Assembly: GCF_000001735.4 (NCBI RefSeq)
Contig: NC_003070.9
Coordinates: 3,844,001 to 3,908,000 of the forward strand
DNA: 64,000 bases
Source of the DNA: Arabidopsis thaliana
Taxonomy: Eukaryota; Streptophyta; Magnoliopsida; Brassicales; Brassicaceae
Direction: 5' to 3'
Part shown: piece after piece, positions 55,765 to 64,000 of the stretch
How the letters are laid out: every line of letters begins with the position of its first letter
Numbering within the stretch: the stretch's first letter is position 1
Position numbers and translations under genes: made by a program
Notes under the pieces: model-generated
Told to the model about the DNA's origin: nothing
Seen by the model: only the letters and a program-made list of their open reading frames with translations
The model's database searches: none

Positions 55765-58089
55765 GTAAAAAATAGAGTGAAGAAAAATCATATTCTGCTT
55801 GTTCTTTGTCTAGGAATGCTTGAACCTTTAGTGATAACTCTATGAATTGGCCAATGTGGTATCGCATTTTGAATTCAATCTTGAACTTAAAGCTCTTCGA
55901 TTCCTGAGCTGATGATGTTCTTTTGTTCGTTTTGAATCTTTGAGCATGCTAAGGAGTGAGGAAGTTGGAGGATAAAAGATAATTCCTGTGAAGATCTCAA
56001 GAGGCTTATGTAATCGTAGGATATGTGCAAATGGAGTTGGAAGATCAAACACCTTAAAATCTTTGTCTACTTCTACATGATTGTATAATATATACTTTAC
56101 CTTCTTCCAGTAAAATCTAAAGTTCAACTAGTTGACTAATCTAATAAAGTTGATGATACGAGACCTACTAATATATCATATTTTCTTTTTCTTGGAATGT
56201 TTATTATAAGCTTCCTTATTCTTTTCATTGGAAGTTTGCTCGTTTTTGTTCTTCTTCTTATGTGTCTTGGTGAAGTGATGAGCTGACTCGTGGGTCAATA
56301 TGGCTAATTTATTGTGGAGTTGCTATACAAATTTCTGGCAGGCCCACAATTTCTCAAATATATGTTGAGTTACGATCGTGATCTCCCAGTTTCGAAACAA
56401 GCAATGTTCACAAATGTTTTAAACTGCAATCAGGGTTAGTACTAGCAACACAATCAACGATGGAAGGAAGATGAATAGCGTGTGATTCCTCTGTTTTCCT
56501 ATGTTTTGGCTTGCTCTGTTTTCGTCAGGGTTTATGTCTATCATTTTCGTACATTGTTGAATATTATAGCATCACACCATCTATAGATTCTTAACAAGCA
56601 ACTTTAGAAAATCTTTTAAAATATTATATAAAACAAAATATGAATTAAAAAAGTTTAAAAAAAAAACTCTTAAAAGAGAAAAAATAGGTTTTAATTAAGA
56701 GATTTTTGATACACTTTTTCTTTTGTTAAAAGCCCTCTAATATTTCATTATTATTTTGTATATCAAAAATGTTAAGAATTCTATCAAAGCCTATAATCAT
56801 TGAACGTTTTATTTTTTGTCAATCAAAGCCTTTGTATATAGTCCTTTGAACGTTATTTTCATGAATATAGTTCTTCGTATAACAATAAAAGTAGGCGAAT
56901 TCTGATTTTCTCGGAACGAATCATTGTAAATTGGGGACGTATCCAGTGCCACGTACCTTACAAACATTAATTTTGACATGCTACATGTAAAATACAATAC
57001 TATAATAAATTGAGTTTATTTTATAAGATCTCGCTGTATTTTTACAGTGACTTGAAAAGTAAAGTGAAAGTTAAAATAAATAAAAAAAGGAAATTGAGCC
57101 AATAAAGACATTAACAATTGGCCAACCAACCTCCACCCGTCTCTGTTAATTCTACAGAGAGTAATTAAGACTCAGAGGCTTCTGTCTATCTGACTATCTA
57201 TATTGTCTAAGATATGGGTTTTGCCAATATTCGAATAGTGAATGTTTCAGTATTTGAACATTTGTTGGAATCGGTTACTCATAGTAACTTTTAAGTTTTG
57301 TAATTAGCTATCGTCGATAACTTTAAATTCATACTTCCTCTTAAAGATTCATGTTTTAGACTTTTGTATTCTTTCACAAAATTGCATGTTATAAGTTTCC
57401 GATGTAAATTTAATTTTTGTTACTATGAAAAATAAAAGATAATTTTTTAATTTTTAACGATTAACTTCTATCATCATTCTTTGCAATTAATTATCTTCTT
57501 TAAATAGGAACTTCACTAGGATAGATCAAATAAACAGAGAAATAAAGTAGCTTCTATATTTGTGTTTATTTTCTTCTCAAAAAGCTAAACCCTTAACTAA
57601 ACAACAAAAAAGTCTATAGCTAAGAAGAAGACTTGACGCTTGCAAATGTAAGACAAAATAATTATGCATCCCCTTAATTAATGTTGCCGAAGAAAATATG
57701 CGATGCCTAATGTGTCCCCTATGAACACATACCTTAAAATATATCATTATGGAAACTGGAATTTAACTAGATCAATATTTCACAAAAAAAAAAAACCCAG
57801 ATCTTTAATACTGTCATACTGAAAATTAAGTATACTACTGTAATTAGGCTAAAATCTAATTATATAGTAGTAAAACATATACCAATTATATACAGTATGA
57901 AGTAAATGCACACAGATGACAGATGGTTGGTGAGACCAATTACTAGTTGACAGATTCACTTCAGTACCCATACATATACTTTCTCTATATAAGAACCCTA
58001 AATCTCTATTCACTCTAAACTTGTTCAAAACTCTGACTAACATTCTTCTTCACTTATCTCCCATCTTTCTCTCTTCAATAATAATAAAC
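55765..58089. other. AT-rich intergenic region upstream of CYP77B1
   Basis: No credible gene. The first part follows the GPT relic and could hold more of its 3' region. The last 110 bp are promoter and CT-rich leader of CYP77B1. Confidence 0.5.
57986..57992 (+). promoter_or_regulatory. TATA box of CYP77B1
   Basis: TATATAA 98 bp before the start codon, followed about 30 bp later by a CA-containing leader rich in C and T. Confidence 0.55.
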
Positions 58090-59622
58090 ATGGATCTCAC
58101 CGACGTAATCATATTCTTGTTCGCTCTCTATTTCATCAACCTATGGTGGCGCCGGTACTTTTCCGCCGGAAGCAGCCAGTGTAGCTTGAACATTCCACCG
58201 GGACCAAAAGGATGGCCACTAGTCGGAAACCTACTCCAAGTCATATTCCAACGTCGCCATTTCGTCTTCTTAATGCGTGACCTACGTAAAAAGTATGGTC
58301 CAATATTCACCATGCAGATGGGACAACGTACGATGATTATCATCACGGACGAAAAACTCATCCACGAGGCACTAGTCCAACGCGGCCCTACATTCGCTTC
58401 CCGGCCTCCGGACTCGCCGATCCGGCTCATGTTTAGTGTTGGGAAATGCGCTATAAACTCGGCGGAGTACGGATCTTTGTGGAGGACTCTGAGGAGGAAC
58501 TTTGTGACAGAGCTAGTGACCGCGCCGAGAGTGAAGCAGTGCTCGTGGATAAGGAGTTGGGCTATGCAGAATCATATGAAGAGGATTAAAACGGAGAATG
58601 TTGAGAAAGGTTTCGTGGAGGTTATGAGCCAATGTAGGCTAACGATTTGTAGTATCTTGATCTGTCTTTGTTTCGGTGCCAAGATCAGCGAGGAAAAGAT
58701 TAAGAACATTGAGAATGTTCTTAAGGACGTTATGCTTATAACTTCTCCGACGTTACCTGACTTTTTGCCGGTTTTCACTCCGTTGTTTCGGCGTCAAGTT
58801 AGAGAAGCTAGAGAGCTGAGGAAGACGCAGCTCGAGTGTCTCGTGCCGTTGATAAGAAACCGTCGTAAGTTCGTTGATGCAAAGGAGAATCCTAACGAAG
58901 AGATGGTTAGTCCGATTGGTGCAGCTTATGTGGATTCTTTGTTTCGTTTGAACTTGATCGAGAGAGGTGGTGAGCTTGGAGATGAAGAGATTGTGACTTT
59001 GTGCTCGGAGATTGTCTCTGCCGGTACGGACACGAGTGCAACGACGCTTGAATGGGCGTTATTTCATCTAGTGACTGACCAAAACATTCAAGAGAAGTTA
59101 TATGAGGAAGTTGTTGGAGTTGTTGGCAAAAACGGCGTCGTTGAAGAGGATGACGTGGCGAAAATGCCTTATTTAGAAGCCATCGTGAAAGAGACTCTCC
59201 GACGACATCCTCCGGGACATTTTCTTCTCTCTCACGCCGCCGTGAAAGACACGGAGCTAGGAGGGTATGATATTCCGGCAGGGGCGTATGTGGAAATTTA
59301 CACTGCTTGGGTTACTGAGAACCCGGATATTTGGTCGGATCCTGGTAAGTTTCGACCCGAGAGGTTTTTAACCGGTGGGGACGGGGTTGATGCTGACTGG
59401 ACGGGGACACGTGGTGTTACAATGTTGCCTTTTGGTGCGGGTCGTAGGATCTGCCCGGCTTGGTCTTTAGGGATTCTGCACATCAACTTGATGCTTGCAA
59501 GGATGATCCATTCGTTTAAATGGATCCCGGTTCCGGATTCTCCACCCGACCCGACTGAGACGTACGCCTTCACGGTCGTTATGAAAAATTCTCTCAAAGC
59601 GCAAATCAGGTCAAGGACCTAA
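58090..59622 (+). CDS. CYP77B1: Cytochrome P450, CYP77B subfamily
   Basis: Intronless, 510 residues. An N-terminal membrane anchor (DVIIFLFALYFINLWW) leads into the proline hinge PPGP (36-39). All P450 signatures are intact: I-helix AGTDT (311-315), E-x-x-R (Glu368-Arg371 in ETLRRHPP), PERF, and the haem loop FGAGRRICPA with axial Cys455. CYP77 enzymes hydroxylate or epoxidise fatty acids for cutin; CYP77B1 has been reported as an epoxidase of unsaturated fatty acids. It acts at the ER membrane with P450 reductase. The ATG at 58090 is the first; the frame is open upstream without another ATG. Symbol from memory (At1g11600). Confidence 0.95.
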   Translation: MDLTDVIIFLFALYFINLWWRRYFSAGSSQCSLNIPPGPKGWPLVGNLLQVIFQRRHFVFLMRDLRKKYGPIFTMQMGQRTMIIITDEKLIHEALVQRGPTFASRPPDSPIRLMFSVGKCAINSAEYGSLWRTLRRNFVTELVTAPRVKQCSWIRSWAMQNHMKRIKTENVEKGFVEVMSQCRLTICSILICLCFGAKISEEKIKNIENVLKDVMLITSPTLPDFLPVFTPLFRRQVREARELRKTQLECLVPLIRNRRKFVDAKENPNEEMVSPIGAAYVDSLFRLNLIERGGELGDEEIVTLCSEIVSAGTDTSATTLEWALFHLVTDQNIQEKLYEEVVGVVGKNGVVEEDDVAKMPYLEAIVKETLRRHPPGHFLLSHAAVKDTELGGYDIPAGAYVEIYTAWVTENPDIWSDPGKFRPERFLTGGDGVDADWTGTRGVTMLPFGAGRRICPAWSLGILHINLMLARMIHSFKWIPVPDSPPDPTETYAFTVVMKNSLKAQIRSRT

Positions 59623-61593
59623 CGGATATGTTTAGTTTTTGTAAGCGTGTGGGGTAATTAAAAGTTATAATTCCTTAGTACGTCACATTAATCTTTGCTA
59701 TTTTTAATGTTGTTTATGTCTATCTTTATCTATTCTCAAGGAGTGTAAAATATATATAATCATATGCAGTTTCTGTTCCTTCATGTGTTTGTACTTTGTA
59801 GGTATAATTGTTCATCAATTACTTTAAGTATTAATGCCACAATAGTATATAGTTGTAGATATTTGTGTGGACAGTCTAGTCAAGTCTAGTCAAAAGCGAT
59901 TTAATATTTAGATTCTATTTTCGATTTATTTCAATTATAAGTATATCTTGTACCACGACGAAATGTGGGTAAATCTGACGCAGACGTATTCAAATTTAAA
60001 TGAACTTGTCAGTAGTAAGGTGGACATTTAAATTCCACCCCAAGTATGTTGGGGCTAGCTAGCCAAGTAGTACGGTGAACAACATTAACTTCGATCAAAA
60101 GAAAATTTTTTCTTTATCAGAAAAATAAAACATACTTCTTAAACCGTAATGTATGTACACTGTCACTAATATTCGTTAAAAATACATATATAATTTTACA
60201 ATGAAACAAACGAAAAGTAAATAAAAAATAGATATATCATTGCGAGAAGTTGAAATTATTTTTTGGCCACCGACAAGGCGACAACTACAGTAAACTTAAA
60301 AGATGAATTCTTACTTATCATATGTGAATCACTCGCTTCAATTATTAGTTGTCCTTATAAAGAAACTACTATATGTTTGTAAGATCTAGATTATAATATG
60401 ATAAACGAACAAATAATAGTAGGTCAACCGATTAACTTAAAATTGCAAAACATTCACACCGAGTGTCCGAGTCACTGACCATTAAAAAAGTCATCTTATG
60501 TTTTAGAAAATTAAGGAATGATGGATCTAAAGTTTCTAAATATGAATGTACAAAAACGAAGGTGAAAAGTAAGTGAAGTTTGTGTGTTGGCCTCACTTGG
60601 TGAATGAGTAGCAGTGAATTTCTAACCTTCCAAGCCTGTCATTGGGCCAACCGTGCATTAATTTTAGGGCAAAATCATATGCCAAAGATAAACCTTTTTT
60701 TTTTTTCTTACCGACAAGTCTTTGATTCTTTCACTTAATTTTATATGTACGAGAGTTTGTTTTTTCTTTTCATATGTGTTTTTGTTTTATTTTAAAAGTA
60801 GTAATTTTGGTTCAATATTAACAACAGTTCTGAAATATTAAGTCTTAAGAAAAGCAAATCCCATTTCATAATATGAATATATCAAAGTAAATTCCCTTAA
60901 CCTTTAACCATGCCACATTTAGCTTGACTTACATAGGCAAACATAGGTGATAAAATGGAAACATTGTTTCTTTCCTTTTTTAACAATAATTAAATTTTGA
61001 AAAATGGTCGGCCCTAAATGTTTGAAATTTCAGAAAGTTGTTTTTTTTTTGGTTCAAGAAGAAACTTATTTAATACATGGTGGGCAGAAATGTCTAGACC
61101 TTGAATGAACTCAGAATTTTACAATTAAAATTCTGATCAAGGACATCGAGACCCACATCGGCTATCTTCTTGGTCTCGGTGCAAGATCTATAGATAATAT
61201 TATACTCATCATAAGTTTACTTTTTTTTGTAACATCTGATTTTGCTAATAAACTTGCGTCGCATTGTCTGTGTTTATTTATCATAAATTATATATATTTT
61301 AAAAACATTTCAGAATCATATATTTCCAAAATTACACGAATTTTTTTGTTTGAATAGAAAATTCATTAATAAGTTATAATCGAAGAAGAAATTAATTTGT
61401 AAGAAAGTGATTCTGAACAAAAAAAAAATAGACAGTGAGATATGTGGATCTTTGGATTTATATTGGACCTAAACCAGATAAATGGGCTTTAACATTTCAG
61501 TTTTGCTTCTACCTGCGAAGTCCGTAGAGGCAAAGACTATATAAAGTATGAACAATACATCGCCTTTTTTTTTTTTTTGAAGTCTAAAACCCC
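59623..61593. other. AT-rich intergenic region
   Basis: No coding frame with recognisable content. Near 61130-61200 a short non-AT-rich block (GAGACCCACATCGGCTAT) stands out but was not identified. Confidence 0.45.
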
Positions 61594-62600
61594 CCTCAAA
61601 AATCAGACGACGACAGCGTTGGAGCTTTCCTTTGATATGATAGAGGATATACTCTCATGGGTTTCATCTAGATCTCTTCCACGATTAAAATCCATCTGCA
61701 AACCTTGGGAAACCCTAATCACAGATTCAAGATTCATGAAGAAGCACTTGTAACACATGCGTGGCCGTGAGCAACAATTCACTGTCTTCAACAACGTTTC
61801 CAGTTCCGAAGTTTCTAACAACTTGTCTGGTTCCACAGATTCTTGTGTCGGTATCGATTTCGACGAACTCGAAAACCCTTGTTTGAATTTGCAGGTTTTT
61901 CAACCAATTTCGACATTAAATTGTTTGGTACAGAACATGTATCATTGTGATGATTTATTGTTATGAGAACCAAAAAACTTTAGTGGGTTGTTGTTGATGA
62001 AAGCTTTAATGGGTTCTTAGAGTTACCAGATTCTAGTGTGTGTTTGAGAGGAACTCCTTATTGGTTAGGTTATCTAAATGGTGTACCTTATGGGACGATA
62101 CAGAGTTTCGATTTCTATAAACAGAGATTTAAGTCTTTGTTTCTTACTCCTTCATGCGTTGTGTCTGAGAAGTTGGAGAATTCTCTTTCTTTAGGGGTTT
62201 TCAGAGGAGATCGACTTTCGTTGTTACATAAGTCCCGAGTAACAAGTAAGATACACTTGTGGGTGATGAAGAAGCATTGGAGTAGGTTGATGACAGTTGG
62301 TCTACCTGAATTTCCCATGTGTCCGAAGTATTCAAGTTACTTCATTGAGAATCATGGTAAAATTGTGCTATCTATTCATCACTTAGGGTCTATTAGTATC
62401 TACATTGTTGGAGAGGATCAAGAATGTCAAAAAGTTAAATATTCTTCTATGGATCGTTCAGTTGGTGGTTCTGGTTGCTACTATGTTCCGAGCTTGCTTC
62501 CGGTTCCCGGTTTTCTCTAGGCGGGAAGAAGAAAGGTCAGGTTATGACTATGGAAACAAAAAGAAAGATTGACTCAAAGAATGATGTCATGGTTTTTCTT
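61594..62600 (+). pseudogene. F-box/FBA-type pseudogene, first copy
   Basis: Starts with an F-box in a frame lacking an ATG: LELSFDMIEDILSWVSSRSL then PRLKSICKPWETLITDSRFM and KKHL, stopped by TAA at 61751-61753. FBA-type fragments follow in other frames: SCVGIDFDELENP, NMYHCDDLLL, then 62038-62520, VCLRGTPYWLGYLNGVPYG, IQSFDFYKQRFKSLFLTP, LGVFRGDRLSLLHKSR and KIHLWVMKKHWSRL. The C-terminal end (REEERSGYDYGNKKKD) is out of frame after 62520. Functional FBA F-box proteins are substrate adaptors of SCF ubiquitin ligases with about 370 residues. At least three frame breaks and a missing start codon. Confidence 0.75.
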
Positions 62601-63350
62601 GTTGTTGTTGGGTTTTGTCACTACATTTGAAACTGTGTTATTTTAACTTTTTAACGAAGAAAGAGTATGCAGCTTTCATCGAGACTGTTTGTCCTTCATG
62701 CGGTAGTACCCCTGCGTGTTGTAGTTCCACAGTTTCTTGTGTGGGTATTGATTTCCACAAACCTGAAAAATCTGGTTGGATATTGCAGTTTTCAAAAGCT
62801 AATTCCTTGGCGGTCAATATTTCTCATTGTGACGGTCTATTGACCATTCTGTGGATGTGGACGGTCTTGGATACATTTATAACCAATCATCAAGTCATTA
62901 TGATTACCAAGTGGTAAGTTTTTGTTGTGATGTCAGAATTAAAGATCCATCATATCATTATCAAAAGAAAAGAAAAGATTCATCAAATCTTGAAGTCTAT
63001 ACATTCAAATCTGATTCTTGGAAGGTTGTTGATGAAAACCTTTTTTGGGATCTATGGATTACCATTGTCAAGTGTGTGTTTGCGAGGATCTCCTTATTGG
63101 CTAGGTTACAATAAGAATGATAATCAACTCATGTAGATACAGATTTGATTTCGTAAAAGAGAGATTTGAGTCCTTGTTTCTTCCTCCTCAAGCCATTGGG
63201 TCATGTAATTTGGAAACGTGTCATTCTTTAGGGATTTTCAGAGGAAATCAACTTTCTTTGTTACTTGAATGCCACGAAACAGGTAAGTTACACTTATGGG
63301 TGATAAAGAAGCAGAAAAAAAGCATGTCAACAAAAAACCATGTTTATTAA
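62601..63350 (+). pseudogene. F-box/FBA-type pseudogene, second copy, lacking the F-box
   Basis: A tandem, more decayed copy of the preceding pseudogene. Matching blocks: [13 protein letters not shown] (62736), [108 protein letters not shown]. They occur in at least three frames. No F-box was found at its 5' end. Confidence 0.7.
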
Positions 63351-63373
63351 TTGAAGGATTATTTCTTTCTTAC

Positions 63374-63428
63374 AACTCTTCTTATTCCTTGCACACACAA
63401 GAAGAAGAAAAAAAAAACTCTTCTTATT
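63374..63428 (+). repeat. A-run insertion with 13-bp direct repeat
   Basis: AACTCTTCTTATT at 63374-63386 is repeated at 63416-63428. The 29-bp insert starts CCTTGCACACACAAG and ends in an A-run. Confidence 0.8.
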
Positions 63429-63460
63429 AGTGAATTTCATAATAGGGTAAAAGAAACATT

Positions 63461-64000
63461 TCATGCAACGGAAGATGGAAATGCAATGAGAGGGTTCTTG
63501 CGACAAACATCGAGACCAAAATCTTCAGCTAGATCAGGTTGATCCCCATTTGGTCCAGGATCGACACTCCAGTCAAATCGGCCTACAAGGTTGGCCAATG
63601 TAACCTCTACCAAACCCATAGCAAGATTTATCCCGGGACAAATTCTTCTACCTGATCCGAATGGGATGTATTTCAAATCTTGTCCATGATAATCCAAAGT
63701 TGAATCTAAGTGTCTCTCTGGTTTGAATTCTTCTGCATCCGGTCCCCATATCGCGGGGTCTCTATGGATTGACCAAGCATTGATTAACACCTGGAAATGT
63801 TTCCATTACAAGTTTAGCCAAATCGTTTGTTATATATATTGGAATAAGATGATGGTCAATTATTCAATTGTTATAATTGAATACCTCGGTCCCTGCGGCT
63901 ATGTCATATCCCTTTACTTTAACATCTTCAGTTAATAGTCTGGGAAGTATTAGTGGAAGAGGAGGATGCACCCGAAACACCTCTTTAATCACTGCTTTCA
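63461..64000 (-). CDS. CYP71A18: Cytochrome P450, CYP71A subfamily, 3' end
   Basis: Minus strand, cut by the window's right edge. The last exon is 63461-63790 (109 residues plus stop) and part of the first exon is 63885-64000. The intron of 94 bp, with AG at 63792-63791, sits where CYP71 genes have it, after [14 protein letters not shown]. Visible signatures are the E-x-x-R (EVFR of [17 protein letters not shown]), PERH, and the haem loop [13 protein letters not shown]71A enzymes act in specialised metabolism such as indole-cyanogenic and camalexin-related pathways; I recall CYP71A18 as a close relative of CYP71A13-type enzymes. Start and anchor lie beyond the window. Symbol from order (At1g11610). 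Confidence 0.9.

Noticed and set aside
55840-56127. 95-codon minus-strand frame downstream of the GPT relic
   Set aside because: No similarity and AT-driven composition; likely chance.
1-64000. CRISPR arrays, operons, riboswitches and bacterial origins
   Set aside because: Spliced genes, a nuclear tRNA and plant families show nuclear plant DNA; no array-like spaced repeats were seen.

Overview
The window is nuclear DNA of a dicot plant, and gene order and protein sequences match what I remember of Arabidopsis thaliana chromosome 1, about At1g11410 to At1g11610. No database was searched; locus names and symbols are from memory. Exon-intron structures were worked out by hand from reading frames, GT/AG sites and family knowledge, and every model given as intact closes in frame.

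Layout. 1-6.5 kb: 3' end of an S-domain receptor kinase, a DUF724/Agenet gene (-), the plastid RNA-editing cofactor MORF9 (+) sharing a 400-bp promoter with it, and an acidic protein of unknown function. 6.5-15.3 kb: AT-rich DNA and a tandem pair of UMAMIT (WAT1/EamA) amino-acid transporters, duplicated together with their promoters and later patched by gene conversion. 15.8-24.7 kb: a broken PPR/TPR-like gene, an unidentified stretch, the RNA polymerase subunit NRPB10, an eIF4B-like gene and a dead DUF295 gene carrying a poly(A) insertion. 24.8-40.7 kb: C2H2-like protein, DUF1218 membrane protein (DEAL3), GeBP-type DNA-binding protein, a retrocopy of the splicing factor gene SF3B2 with poly(A) and target-site duplication, CXXS1, a TauE/SafE transporter, XTH8, tRNA-Leu(TAG), OST3B, an NTF2-like protein and a secreted cysteine-rich peptide. 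40.7-54.6 kb: repeat-rich DNA around two pectin methylesterases (PMEPCRA, PME19), a fossil copia-like LTR element and a lone PMEI-domain protein. 54.6-64 kb: a dead glucose-6-phosphate translocator, CYP77B1, two dead F-box genes and the 3' end of CYP71A18 (-).

The genes are mostly independent, as is normal for a plant genome. Two clusters share a theme: cell-wall enzymes (XTH8, PMEPCRA, PME19, PMEI protein) and gene-expression factors (MORF9, NRPB10, eIF4B-like, GeBP-like, SF3B2 retrocopy).

I found no new multi-gene system. The most unusual observation is a recurring small structure: short inserts ending in an A-run, or made almost only of A, each flanked by an 11-16 bp direct repeat. Six examples are listed, and one lies inside a dead gene. 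They look like extremely 5'-truncated poly(A)-primed retro-insertions. The other notable item is the UMAMIT26 third intron, which holds a nearly identical copy of the UMAMIT27 segment followed by what looks like its own older version.
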